This document shows, piece after piece, positions 34,404-45,870 of a stretch of 64,000 nt of DNA (positions are counted from its first letter, which is position 1; every line of letters starts with the position of its first letter). Both the position numbers and the translations under genes were made by a program. A model generated the notes under the pieces. The model worked only from the letters and a program-made list of their open reading frames with translations. It searched no databases and was not told where the DNA came from. This stretch comes from Ceratothoa steindachneri (lineage: Eukaryota > Arthropoda > Malacostraca > Isopoda > Cymothoidae), in assembly GCA_963969495.1 (NCBI GenBank), contig OZ018317.1:37189726-37253725 (forward strand). The letters run 5' to 3'.

Positions 34404-34899
34404 CTAATACCCTAGGGAAGATGACCTTTTCTTGGAGCGAAGGGGGGAGAGAAGGGTATCACCAAACTTTGGAAAGGGGTCGTGATCGAAGGGTATCATG
34501 AGTGGGGACAGAGAATTCCTAACTTACTTGACTATCCGACCAAACTGATACAAGTAATAAAAGTAATCATTACTTATAAAAAAATTACTTTAACAAACAA
34601 ACATGCAAATGGTAGTGGAACGAAAACGATAAAACATATTATATACAAATACGGAGGATTACAACATAACAAAAGAAAAGCAAAATACATAAGCGTCAAA
34701 TGATATACATAGAATGGGTAAATTTAACCACAGATTTGAGGCTTATAACGCGAGTACGCAGACTCGGCGAAAAAATTTTATGTACAAAGTCAGATTAATA
34801 TAGGATTAAGTATTCCCTCTATAGCTGTGGGGCTATGGAGTCCTGTACAGGGTTTCTACTGAGACTATCTGTTAGGACATTGGCACTTCCTTTAATATA
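34404..34899. other. Gypsy-1 copy B 3' noncoding region
   Basis: Collinear with 12563-13069. No domain recognised. Confidence 0.6.
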
Positions 34900-35480
34900 T
34901 AAGATTCGAAATTGATATTCTGGAGGAGAAAGCTCCATCTCATCAAACGACCATTTTGACTTTTAGAGTTCTTTAGATAGGCTAGGGCGCGGTGATTAGT
35001 TTATATAATAATTTCCTTTCCTATTAAATACATGCAAAATCTATGTACACTCCAAACAATCGCGAAATCTTCACGTTCGATAACCGAGTAATTCTTTTCT
35101 CGCGTCAGGAGCTTCCGGGCATTTTCCTTCAGGGGGATTTGGTAATAGGACATACATAGGTCTATTTCCATAATAAATTTGGCCTCTTCGAATTGGTGTA
35201 AATTTTGGTTGATCCAGGGAATAGGTTCAGCGCCGAAAACCGTCACAGCTTCCAAAAATCTACTTAAATAGTGAAAGACTGGTCAGGTTTTCAGACCATA
35301 ACGAAGGGAAAGCAGTAATCAAAATTAAAAGGTTCTATGATATGCAAATTTAACAGATTTTCCACTTCGTCGTTAAAAGACTGACGCAAATGGATTGGAA
35401 GAGGATAAGATTGAGCTCTTGGGTGGTGAGTGTGATCGAGTGCTCAAAGTGGATCGAGCAACCGGGTTTTTCCGAGATCA
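34900..35480 (-). pseudogene. Gypsy-1 copy B RT fingers joined to RNase H
   Basis: The open minus frame 35001-35255 shows EPIPWINQNLHQFEEAKF, IDLCMSYYQIPLKE, then directly ARKLLTREKNYSVIERE-DFAIVW. The first is RT fingers/palm start and the second is the RNase H entry; the RT palm with the catalytic YxDD is missing. The junction is at 35100-35130, identical to copy A. Upstream RT blocks (C-S-I, H-S-I, EVENLLNL) lie at 35470-35340 in broken frames. Because the frame reads smoothly across the junction, the deletion may have been tolerated in a non-autonomous lineage. Confidence 0.86.
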
Positions 35481-35739
35481 AGTCGGGAATTTATTTATCA
35501 CGCCTAATTATTGTGTTTTCTAGGAGGATACCAGTCGGATGTCCACATATAATACAGGGGCAGAATTTTCTGTGGAGCATGGTAAATAGGGGAAAGGATA
35601 ATCATTATCCTGCTCAACACACACACTTTGGACTACGTAAGAGAGTCGGAGGGGTAAGAAGCATTCATCACTGTCTCTTCATCAAGGGCGACTATATTAT
35701 TGATATAGGCGTGCCGGTGGTATCACTTCATCGCCGGGC

Positions 35740-36690
35740 CTAAATAGTCTTCCTTTTGACTTGACGTGAAAGTAGGTGCAATATTTTTCTAAATTTAGAT
35801 CGTCATTCTTATAGGCTATGGCGGCACACTCTTCTAGACGATTGTGTGGGTCTGATAAATCAGAGTAGGATGTTTTTATTTCTTCATCCAGGCGGGGGAG
35901 GCAAATAGCTCGTTAAGGATGCTCATGGGGCCTTTTACTTTTCCGCTATAGAGGAGCTCAAATGGGGCAAATCCAAGGGTACGATGAGGGATTTCCCTGC
36001 AAGCAAAGACGGCAACGGGCGGGGACCGATTCTATTCTCGGGGCTGAGCACGACACACCTTCTTTAATACTGCTATTAAGGTACCGTTCACTTGTTCACA
36101 AATCCTATTCGCTGTGCCGTGAAATAGGGTTATAAATAGGGGCTAAATCATGAAGAGCTTGCCGACGGAAACCATTAATTCTGAGGTGAATTACCTACCT
36201 CTTTCTGACAAGATCTCCTTCGAAATACCGACGCGGTAGAAAATAGAGATTAGGGACTCTGCACAGGTAATGCTATCTATTTTCTTGAGGAAGGCTGCTT
36301 GGGAGAATCGCGCCACGAAATTTACTAAGGTTAAGACGTAAGAGTGTCCATCGCTGGACAGGGGGTGAATCGGGACGATTAAATCAAAGGCCACTCTGAA
36401 ACAGAGCTCCAAAATTATTGGTGTCGTCTGGAGGGGTCAGGTCGTATACGCCCTTTTGCCGCAGTTTTCTGGCAGATCTCACAAGACTTGCAAAAGTCAG
36501 CAATTTATTTTGCAGCACCGGGACCAAACAAATATCTAAATATTCTTTGGGCCGTTTTGTTATGGCTGAAATGACCAGCCAACAGACCATTATGGGCGAT
36601 ATTGAGGACTTAGGGGACGTAAGATTAGGGGATACACAAGGTATGAATAGCGGGGCTAATCACATCCCAGCAGGAGCGATAAAGTAGGCC
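35740..36690 (-). pseudogene. Gypsy-1 copy B integrase
   Basis: Zinc-binding region near 36640-36480 (GWLVISAITK in one frame; SCEICQ-type sequence near 36480). Core near 36400-36190: F-D-L-I-V-P with the first Asp, HSYVLTLVNFVARFSQ, and ILSERGR, in which the second catalytic Asp is Glu. The C-terminal part (36130-35750) is broken by stops but still shows LNEL-F and RLDEEIK-type blocks collinear with copy A. Confidence 0.8.
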
Positions 36691-36999
36691 TTCCTTAATG
36701 AGGTAGGAGACCTCTCTTTATCCACGGGCAGAGTCTAGCTTGTGACTCCTCGCTTTTTCACAAAGGCGCAGGAGAGTTACGCACTCCTTTTGGGCTTGGA
36801 CAAAGGCTTCGTTACGGAAGGCTGCGAATTCAGGGACATAGGGGGGCCTCTAGGTAAACGGGAGCCGTGGAATACTTCTGAGCCTGGGCCTGGGTAATGA
36901 CTGGCTGGGCCACTGGATTTGGGGTATTTGGGGGCTCTGGCCTACCAGCATGGCACAAAATTTTATTGGGGCAGCGACTAACTCAGCCCATCCAGTAAA

Positions 37000-37233
37000 A
37001 TACTGGAATTTCAGGTAGCATTGGCCGAGGGGGAATCGGTTCGCTCGTCCAAGGTATTCGTGGACCACAGCAAACTTAGTATGGTCAGGGCCTAATGGGG
37101 GAAGTAATTCCTCGGACACTACTATACAAGTACAGCCAGTGTCCCTCACGAGGGTGGATACCCGGCATCCATTTACAGATCCATATTCGAACTGTAATCC
37201 GCCAAGGGAGCTCTTATTGAAAAGGAAGTTCAC
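37000..37233 (-). pseudogene. Gypsy-1 copy B protease
   Basis: Minus frame 36850-37233: STLVRDTGCTCIVVSEELL holds the retropepsin DTG near 37150; PLGPDHTKFAVV and F-T-G-W-A-E follow. The CCHC zinc knuckle expected upstream is missing: the sequence jumps from CCCGGG to GGTACGTCG near 37238, skipping ~165 bp present in copy A. Confidence 0.75.
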
Positions 37234-37479
37234 TCGGTCTCCCGGGGGTACGTCGAAAAAGGGGGAGTCAAAATTAAGGGATTGATATCCCTCGACTCAG
37301 CCGGGGGATGGTTCTTCGGTTTGGAGGTACCGGAAATCTTCCCAAAATTGGGAGCGTTCTTCGGGGAGAACCGGAACTTATTATTGTTACTTTTGGGTGA
37401 CAGAGGATGTGATTTCTTGACGTGCTTCGGGTACTGATTATGGCTGGCCGCTTACACATCTGCCTCTTCTATACATTCT

Positions 37480-38021
37480 TTGAAAGTAGTGCATCGCATA
37501 TCTGTCACGAATACGCAGAGTTCCGGGGGCAGCGCTGCCTTCAACTAGTTCCAAAGGAAGGAATTTACGTTGGACTCATATTAAAAGGTAATCTGGGCGG
37601 AATTTAGCCAGAAATTAAAACTTCGTTGGAGAGTGAACCCAAACTAACGGAATGTCTGTCACGGCTGGATTCTAGCGTGACGGAATTTTGATCAGTAGAA
37701 TTCCTGGTTCATGTTGACTGCCAATAGGAGTTCTGATTTAAGTGTGTAGTAGTCTATCATTGCTTCGGTGGGAAGGGAAATAAAAATCTCTCTGAGTTGC
37801 GTATTGAGGAGTGGGAGCAACCTAGAGACACCATCTGATTCGATATCCCAGTAGTTGACCTCAAATATCTTCTCGAAATGCGTGAGGTTCTAGAACTGAC
37901 AGAAAGTGCTTCTATTTGGTTGCGATTAAGTTCGCGTTCATGTGGCCGAATCCTTTCCCTCTTTTCCATTATTCTCTCTCTGTTCCTTTCTTCCAATTTT
38001 TGCTCTCTTTTCCTTTCTTCC

Positions 38022-38066
<45 letters not shown>

Positions 38067-38103
38067 CCTTTCTTCCAATTCTTGCTCTCTTTTCTTTTCG
38101 TCC

Positions 38104-38141
<38 letters not shown>

Positions 38142-38324
38142 TCCTTTCTTCCAATTATTGCTCTCTTTTTCTTTCTTCCATTTCTCTCATCCTATCTTCC
38201 AATTCTCTCTCTCTCTTTTATCTGCTCTTTCGTTTCTTTCTTCTTCTTGGATATAGGAAATTAAATCCTTGCCGGACAGTCCTAAAGCTTCTCCCTGACT
38301 CTTATAGTGTTCAAAGGAAGACAT
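37480..38324 (-). pseudogene. Gypsy-1 copy B gag
   Basis: ATG at 38324-38322 begins M-S-S-F-E-H-Y, followed by a Glu/Arg-rich coiled coil in which (GA)n tracts have expanded (complement of the TC runs at 38026-38062 and 38107-38133) and changed the frame. The capsid-like region (37900-37650) includes THFEKIFEV, an IESDGVSR-type block and LREIFISLP, collinear with copy A. Frames are interrupted. Confidence 0.7.
38026..38133. repeat. (TC)n runs inside gag coiled-coil region
   Basis: Two TC runs separated by ~44 bp of TTCC-type sequence. On the coding strand they give Arg-Glu repeats. Copy A has only short TCTC stretches at the equivalent place. Confidence 0.9.
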
Positions 38325-38700
38325 CTTCTTTTGCTGAAAGCTCGTTTTAGCCGCCTGAGGCGAAAAGAACTAGCGGTTACGGTCGTGGGGCTCTTTCGAA
38401 AGCAAAATTAAAATAAAATTACCTAATCATATAATATATCATACTGCACTAAAACCCCCCCGTTATTTAATCACTATATGCACACAGGAGATTCAAGATT
38501 TATAATCCTGCTCTGGATTAATTTGATTTCAGGAGATGCTTGTCTCCGAAACGGATACCAAATTCCGGTCACAAGGACACACACAATTACAATAACAAAA
38601 AAAATCGTTTCAATATCTTAAAATAACTTGAATATACTTGGTACTTGGAAAGTCAACAATGACTGGGGGAGGAGGGGGGGTAACTTTAAAAGGCATTTTC

Positions 38701-40030
38701 TTTAAAAGTACTTAAAAAAAACAAAAAACAATCAAAATCCTATCCTTCTTTAAGCCACATCCTTTATAATTTCTTCACTTTGTGATTCCTCCTGAACTTC
38801 ATCGGTAAGCAATATTATACTATAATTTTTTACTTTTGTGTTTTTGCTTCTATTTTTCGTGTCAATAGTGATTACATTAGATTGATAATTTGATTATCTT
38901 GCCTTTTAAATCCCTGAGTTATTTTTTAATTTTTGATTTACCTTCATGGTTTTAACATGGCTAGTTTTAATATTTTTAATATTTGTGAGGGAATTCCACG
39001 TGGAATCTCTTGTTCAGAACGGAACCTCCATGCGCTGTAGAAGGCTCGGTTAGGCGTAAATTGGTAAGCCTACCCCCCCTTCCCTTCTACAAGTGGTAGC
39101 CTCGAATCGCGTTCACCACGGTTCACCTTTACGCGGGCTAGAATAGCCTCTGCAAGAAGATTCGAGGCCATTCGAGAGTAGAGCTGTCTCCCCTTCCCCC
39201 CGGGGAGAGCCTCGGGCATAAATAGTGCTCGACTCCCATGAGGAGACAGAGTTGAGAAGTCTCGCCCGGACCCCAAGAAAATTCCCCTAGTTCCAATTCA
39301 GGTGCTATCAACAAAGCAAAATGACAGCTGAACTATTTTTGTGTATTGGAATTAGCCCCAGCCAGTGAGGTAATTCCATTTAACGATCGCTACCGAGTGA
39401 TTTTTCCGACTTCTCTCGTCAACTCCTGTCAAAGCCCTCTTTGTTCGCCCCTAGTTTTCGGGTGGCCGAAATACTCTCCCCTAGACCGGACGTTACCGCC
39501 TCGACCCCCTTTTTTTTGGAGAACCGTCATCACTTTAACATTCCTTCAGAAGCTTCGAGCGACCACGTCTCACGCGCAAAAGACATCCGTGAAGCCTTAC
39601 CCTGACGTCTCACCCGGAATCTTCTGTAAGCCAACCCCTCTTCCCCTCACTCACCCATTAGCATTAATTCCTCTATTTAAATAGTCTCCTCCCGTAACAT
39701 TTTAAGTTTTAACTTCATAGTCTGTTTTATAACTATGTACAATCCCCCCCCTTCGTTTACTGATGTGATTTTTCCCATTAATTATCTGAGGCAATTTTAC
39801 CCATCAATTATCTCATTATTTTTATGTAAATAAAATTATATTTTTGTACATGCCTCTTCAAATAACCTTGAGCTTTGCTCATAATTTACCTGACTTCGTT
39901 GCACTTTTTCTCGCTACTCAGCCCGTCTAAACTAGTGGTGTTCCGTCCCTTTTCGGTTCGCCTCTAAGATACAATATGGTATTGATGTAATATAATGTCA
40001 TACCACGAAAATATTCTTTAGCTGTATTAG
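38701..40030. other. Unassigned, partly GC-rich, possible LTR
   Basis: 38990-39330 is GC-rich with the palindrome TTCCACGTGGAA and a CATAAATAG box near 39217. 39340-39690 is pyrimidine-rich, and 39800-39860 has AATAAA. It could be LTR or regulatory element sequence, but no second copy was recognised and no protein family was identified. Confidence 0.3.
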
Positions 40031-40048
40031 ATTATTTTATGATTTTAA

Positions 40049-40083
40049 AACCTGAAGATTAGTGATACGCCTGAAACGTTGTT
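40049..40083 (+). ncRNA. Hammerhead-like motif 7
   Basis: AAC, core CTGAAGA (40052-40058), T, a weak hairpin with GTG/CGC pairing around ATA, GAAA, CG, TT, GTT. Flanks AAC/GTT pair fully as helix I. AATAAA follows. Confidence 0.5.
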
Positions 40084-40172
40084 CTTTAAATAAATCACAT
40101 GTACTCAGCCTCCTATGTGTCCTTACATTCACCGTGAAATTGAAGATTAGACTGGTCAGCAGCAACTCATAT

Positions 40173-40175
<3 letters not shown>

Positions 40176-40235
<60 letters not shown>
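40176..40235. repeat. (TA)n microsatellite
   Basis: About 30 TA units, 93 bp beyond motif 7. The Gypsy-1 solo LTR is inserted at its right end. Confidence 0.97.
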
Positions 40236-40239
<4 letters not shown>

Positions 40240-41406
40240 GTGGTATTCGTGAGTGGAACCTTCGCTTCAGAGAATGCAGTCTACTAATGTTGCAGGCGGC
40301 CTTATAGATAGACCTTCTGCACAGGGCTAATAAGATGTCAGGTTGTGAGGAAATTAATGGTTTTCCAAGTGGAAGATTTAAATCCTAAGTTTCATGCAAG
40401 GTTATTGAAAAATTAAAAACCCAAATAAACTATAATTACACTTATAATGCTAATTATGGAAATGTCTACAAAGGCAAAGGAATGGGAGAATGATGTTGGT
40501 CTCAGTGAAATATTAAATCAAATACTAATCAGTTTAACGGGAATCTAAATATAAGACTTGATCAAACAGGAAAAATGTTGGTAAAACCTGGGGAGTCCAA
40601 TTAAAGGGTCAGGAAAAAGATATCAGGTGCCGAGGACAAAAAGAGGGGATTATCCTCGAAAAGGGGTAAAAGGGTTTACCTTGATGGCTTGACTCTTGGT
40701 GAGAGGAGCGATTCTTACGGGGCAAACTAGTCTTGCGGCTCGAGGGGCGTTTTACTCTTGACGGAGGGGTAAGAATTACCTGTGGCACGAGTAAGGTCAT
40801 TTCCAGGCTGGGCGAGACACTCTCGGATTAGGATGAGTAATTTCAGACGAGGGGTGAGATTTTCTTGACGGGATGAGGGGAGTGGTTCGCACAATTCTCC
40901 CAAGAAAAGGTCGTTTCACGAATTTGCCTATTGACTGTGGCCAAACTCACAACAATCTGTCTAGTTCACGAGACCTAACAACAAGGTTCGACTCGAGACG
41001 AGGGGTTGTATCTTCACGAAAGAGCGGGCGGTACTCTCTGACGAGTAAGGGTTGACCTTAAGTTAAATACCCTGCTGGTTTCCTCGATAGAAGCCCTCCA
41101 GCCATGGCAGTCTCTTGGGAGTTACCATTGGCACCAGTCTCTTTAGGCTTAGACGAGATAAGACGCCCGAGGAAGCTTTTTTTTCGGGTCGACCCTGGCC
41201 TCCAGGCAGCGGAGTGTCGGAAAAATGCGTCTCAGCGGGGTATAGACCGACTGATCAAACACAGGTGTTACCAGCCGCTTTGAAGTTTTCCCACGTGAGA
41301 ATAGTTCTCTCTCCTTGCCTTTAGAGATCTACATAGCTTAGGCCTACGTGGTCTCTGCTTGAAGAGGGAGGGTTCAAGGTGGACCTTATGTTTCGTTCAC
41401 CTCACA
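40236..41406 (-). mobile_element. Solo LTR of Gypsy-1
   Basis: Full-length match to the LTRs of copies A and B with no internal sequence. Starts TGTCGTGGTATTCGTGAG directly after (TA)n and ends CTCACA. Flanking pentamers are ATATA on the left and ATATG on the right, an imperfect target duplication that slippage in the TA tract could explain. Solo LTRs arise by recombination between the two LTRs of a full element. Orientation is given as for copies A and B. Confidence 0.8.
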
Positions 41407-41460
41407 ATATGATACCCAGTTGCAACGGATTATTTGAGTAAAATGGTATCCATTGACATA

Positions 41461-41603
41461 CATTATTATTTTTATTAGTATTATTAATATTATTACTATT
41501 ATCATTATTATCACTACTATTATTATTACTACCAGTATTATTATTACTACTATTAGTAGTAGAATTACTATTATTATTTTAATTATCATCATTATTATTA
41601 TTT
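41461..41603. repeat. (ATT)n imperfect microsatellite
   Basis: ATT/ACT trinucleotide run with substitutions. The complementary open frame (Ile/Val-rich) is a by-product. Confidence 0.92.
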
Positions 41604-42844
41604 AAATTTTAAATTTTAAGTCTTGTTCCTTCCCATAAAAAGGCCCCTCTCATATTTATTTTTTCTCAATATTTTTTCTCTTTCAACACAACTCTTTCCC
41701 CCGTACATCTCCTTTCCTCCTTCGTTATTCTTATTCTACTTTATTCTAAATACCTCTCCCCACCATTTCGGTTTTATGAGCGCCTGCGCCATCTTCGTTA
41801 CATCCATTTTATGGTAATGCTAATGACGCCTACCACCGCACAACCCCTGTCTACTAAAGTTGTCGATTACCTTCCTTATTCCATTTCTGTCTGGCTGTCT
41901 GTCTGTCTGTCTCTCTCTGTCTGTCTCTCTCTCTCTCTGTCTCTGTCTCTCTCTCTCTTCAAGCTCCAAAGCTCCATCTGACGACAACCTGTTTTCTCCA
42001 TTACCTCCACTCCTTCGCTGATGTCTCTCCTCGTTTCTGACTTCTCGCAGGTTCACTGACGATCTGTGAAGAGCCGCCCTTCCCTCGCCCTCTCGGAGGG
42101 CGGCGGAAGAGGCCCACCTATAAATTTAATATTATTATGGCGACCTGGAGACGATTTAGAACTTCTCCTTTTTACGTGTAAGTATCGTGAATGTTGCAAA
42201 AGTGCTTGAAGATTATAGCTGGTTTGCTGCATTGTTTGGTGGGAGTCAGTTTACAAGCGAATGGTATTATGTTTTTTTATTATTTATGAACGGTTACTAC
42301 CCCCTTTCAACCATTGTTGGATCTATTCATGCGTGGAATTTAAAAGAGGTGATGGGGTGACCTTAGAGAGAGCACCAGTGTCTCGTGGAGCAATGAGGTC
42401 CTTAGGTCACTGAGCTTGCCGCTGCTCAGGTTTTAGTTGTAGCAGGGGCAGTACCACTTCCACCACATCCACTCTCTTTAGGGGAAAAGTTAATCGTGGT
42501 TAAAACAGTGTCTGCTGATCCATCGGCCATTAGATGCATATTGGGACGGCAGTTTTCTGTAGAATCTTATCTATGGGTCGCTCTAAGTATAAATTACTTC
42601 GAATAATTCGAGCTGAGTCTGGATTTTCAATCGGCATCTACATGTCCTAAATATCGTTCGTTTGTATCCAAATACCTATGGATTAATGCCTACTGTCTTC
42701 GTCAGATGATGGCATTTTGACAACTACAACTGGTATGGCATATGGGCAAGAAATTACCGGTGGACATGCAAAGTAGCCATTTTATGGGACTCTTGGATTA
42801 AAAATTATGGTGCGTGATGAATCAGTTTTCAATAATACTTATGT
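41604..42844. other. No gene recognised; includes TC/TG run
   Basis: A compound (CTGT)/(TC) microsatellite lies at 41883-41962. A short GC-rich hairpin (CGCCCT...GAGGGCG) lies at 42075-42102. No coding similarity. Confidence 0.45.
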
Positions 42845-43375
42845 TCCTCATGTATATAAAGTACAATTGAATATTTCTAAAGTACATTTGGATATTTATA
42901 AAGTACAATTTGATGTTTATATAGTAAAATTGGATATTTTTAAAGTACGATTGGATGTTTTAAGTACAATTAAATGTTTTTAAGTAAAATTATTTTTAAT
43001 GTAAAATTGGATTTACATAAAGTACAATTAGATGATTTTAAAGTACAATTGGATATTTATAAAGTACAATTGGAAATTTATAAAGTAAAATTGGATATTT
43101 ATAATGTACAATTGGATGTTTATAAAGTAAAATTCGATGTTTTTAAAGTACGATCGTATGTTTTTTAAAGTAAAATTGGATGTTTTAAAAGTACAATATG
43201 ATGTTTTTAAGTAAAATTGTATGTTTATAAAGTACAATTAGATGATTTCAAAGTACATTTGGATATTTTTTTAGCACTATTAGATGTTTTAAAGTACAAT
43301 TGGATGTTTTTAAAGTACAATTGGATATTTAAAGTACAATTGAATGTTTTAAAAGTAAAATTAGAAGTATTTAAA
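42845..43375. repeat. 21-bp minisatellite
   Basis: About 24 units of TTTATAAAGTACAATTGGATA with variation. The 21-bp unit keeps a 7-residue repeat open on both strands; this is a periodicity effect, and no start, domain or codon constraint supports a gene. Confidence 0.93.
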
Positions 43376-43499
43376 ATAAAAATGTCTGGTGATACAACGC
43401 TTTATGCTCACCAAATTCCCGGGTAAGTGGATTGAAGGGTGTAGTCGAATTGTATGTTGAAGTAGGGTGTAAGGAAACCTATGCTTCCTTAGATCTATC

Positions 43500-44330
43500 A
43501 AACAATGAAGCAAGTTAGAGCGTTTTATTTAACCTTTGTGGATAGACGAAAACAGTTCAAAACACTAGGATTTATTTTAAAAAATAGTTTTATTCCATTT
43601 CATAGATTTTTTTCCAACAAATTATATGTCTATCTATTCCTTATTAATATAATTATTAGACTTTGAAACTAAAAACAAGTTGGGCTTTCCTCGAGTACGT
43701 CCTTTTTAAAGAATCCTCCATTTTAAATCTGATTTTCTAAAGATAAAAAGTAGTAATCCAAAGGAGACATGTCAGGAAAGTGTGGTGGATGAGATAGTTG
43801 CCCCCAAGCAAGAATATTCATTGTTCCTCGCACTACACGTGCTATATTTGGTCGCTTATTATATTGTAGAAACACAACTCTTCTGCAGTTGACCTCTGTT
43901 TGATGTTCTAGGATATGTTTACCTCAAGTTATTCGCACTTGTGCAGCGTATACTTCACCTATAATTGATACCACTTGTTGTAACAGCTAGAAATGCACAA
44001 TACCTGCCCTATTCCACCGAATACATCATTTGCTGTTAGTAAAACTCAGTTCTAATAGTTTGTAGTCGCGCTCCAGCTTGAGATAACCTAACATGTAATC
44101 GCTTTCAATTGTCATTCAGTTTTTATTTTTCATCACACGTCAGTATTCGATTCAAAAATGGTTTCTTCTTTTACCATGAAAAAAAAGTGACAAGTAATTT
44201 GTGACTGGTTTCTGTTTGCTTTGCTCAATCAATTCGTAAGTTTGCCATTTTTCTAAGGAGTACTTTTTTTCAATGTCATACAAATGCATAAAAATACTTC
44301 ATGCGCTTGTATTAAACTGTTTTAAAATCA
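43500..44330 (-). pseudogene. Mariner transposase relic (mariner-3)
   Basis: Minus strand shows I-L-T-C-D-E-K near 44150 (first catalytic Asp kept). A block matching R-R-V-V-F-L-Q-x-N follows, with Tyr where the second Asp belongs (near 43870), then HPPHFPDMSPLDYY near 43780 (third Asp region kept) and a C-terminal helix in broken frames. Many stops. Terminal repeats not recognised. Different in sequence from mariner-1 and mariner-2. Confidence 0.7.
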
Positions 44331-44571
44331 TCTTTCAGGTTTTGAATGGACTAGATTCAGCAAAAGTTGCAATTTTTCTCTGCCAACATTTTTCGGTCAT
44401 CCTGTAGGAGGCCAAAATGCGTTTCATGTCGTGTTAAAACCTTTTTAAAGCCATATTTAAGCAGGCTCCACACCAACTGTATTTCCACTAAACGCTTCAA
44501 CCATCGTACAGGACTCCTGCTCTCTTTTCAAGTTTGAGATGATATAGGTGACAACCTATCGCAATCGTTTT

Positions 44572-44912
44572 TGGTGTAACCATATTGTCTACCTTTGTTG
44601 CACCCTTCCTACGGTTATTTGGTAGACAATAATTTACGTACTTATCTTGTTTTTTGATATACTTATACGAGTAGTTAGATTTGAATGCTTATGTTTTTTT
44701 AAGTATTAAATAAAGGGACATAAAACCGCCCAGCCTTTTTTCTACTCTTCATAGTTGTTTTTGTTTTTCTGTTTATTATTGTATGTAGTTCAATTGTTAG
44801 TTTTCTTTATTCTTCAAGATCTACATCCTTTGAATGTCAGATGAAGGGGAATTCTCAGAGAATCACATGTTTCGGGCAGTTCATGTTGAAGTGAAAACCA
44901 GGATACTACATT
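44572..44912 (-). repeat. Dispersed repeat X, copy 2
   Basis: Reverse complement of most of 31545-31990, including ACTGAAATGTAGTATCCTGG, TGAAGAATAAAGAAAACTAA and GTAAATTATTGTCTAC-type segments. Sequence on either side does not match copy 1's flanks. No Tc1 catalytic domain was recognised next to it. Confidence 0.75.
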
Positions 44913-45389
44913 TCAGTTATTTCTTTTATTTTAGATTTGCAATCTCTCCAAATATGATCATCTACCTTATATTCCGAAAAACACATTTTTCGTTATACGC
45001 TCTAGTGTGTCGAAATTTTAGCGGATTTTTACATTTGCATATTTTTCTTTCTCTACGTTTTTCGCTACTATCTTCGTATTGTAGGTTTTAAAATTTTAAT
45101 TCTCGCGTGGATCATATATTTCATTAGCTGAGAGAGATCTCACTGACAGGTATATTTTCCTACAGATCACGGATCATGATTTGGGGACGGATTGAGTGAG
45201 TTAGTCCTATTTTTCATAGTAATTCTACTCCTACATTTAAAACGTTTTTCTATATCTGTGTGGCATCGCGCAAATTAACTAGTATTCTTTATAATATTAA
45301 TTGTATTTTAGAATGTATATGAAAAGACTTCACTACTTTTCCATATATATCGGGTGTTGGAGCATTTACGATGACTCAGAATATAATTT
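44913..45389. other. No gene recognised
   Basis: AT-rich, no supported feature. Confidence 0.45.
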
Positions 45390-45870
45390 GTTACAATTCT
45401 AACTCCATTGCTGCTGAGTGCTTAAGGCGTTCTTTTAACACCATTGCTGCTGAGTGCTTGAGGCGTTCTTTTAACACCATTGCTGCTGAGTGCTTGAGGC
45501 ATTCTTTTAACACCATTGCTGCTGAGTGCTTGAGGCGCTCTTCTAACTCCATTGGTAATGACTGTTTGAGACGTTCTTCTAACTCAATTGCTGATAAGTG
45601 CTTGGAACTTTCTTCTAACACCATTGCTGCTGAGTGTTTGATGCTTTCTTCTAACTCTATTGCGCTGAGTGCTTAATGCACTCTTCTAACTCCTTCCTGC
45701 TGAGTGCCTGAGTCGCATTTCTAACTCCATTGCTGATGAATGGCTGATGCGCTATTCTAACTACCTCGTTGCCCGGTGCCGGTGGTGCTATTCTAACTCC
45801 TTTGTAGCTGAGTGCCTGAGACGCATTTCTAACTCCATGGTGGCTGAGTGCCTGAGGCGCTCTTCTAAAT
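45390..45870. repeat. 36-bp minisatellite
   Basis: About 13 units of CCATTGCTGCTGAGTGCTTG plus AGGCGTTCTTTTAACA. Because 36 is a multiple of three, a 101-codon frame with a 12-residue repeat stays open on the plus strand and another on the minus strand; I do not call a gene. Units become more diverged towards the right. Confidence 0.93.

Larger units (their letters stand above)
33257..38700 (-). mobile_element. Gypsy-1 copy B
   Basis: Same layout as copy A, read right to left: 5' untranslated part (38700-38325), gag (38324-37480), protease (37205-37000), integrase (36690-35740), RT/RNase H remnant (35480-34900), 3' region, 3' LTR (34403-33257). It shares copy A's internal RT deletion. Unlike copy A it retains the gag ATG and the protease DTG, but it has lost the zinc knuckle through a ~165-bp deletion near 37238 and has Glu in place of the second integrase Asp. 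No 5' LTR was found to the right. Confidence 0.85.

Noticed and set aside
38520..38550. Ninth hammerhead motif around GGAG..CTCCGAAACGG
   Set aside because: The hairpin and GAAAC are present but no CTGANGA core precedes them, and flanking pairing is absent.
41115..41324. Coding frames within the Gypsy-1 LTRs (also 33901-34083 and 40873-41055)
   Set aside because: They lie in LTR sequence shared by three copies, the frames are not conserved between copies, and no domain is recognised.
42974..43168. Seven-residue repeat protein
   Set aside because: By-product of the 21-bp minisatellite; also open on the opposite strand.
45371..45676. 101-codon frame with 12-residue repeat, possible repeat protein
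   Set aside because: It follows the 36-bp minisatellite exactly, is open on both strands, and has no flanking coding sequence or signal.
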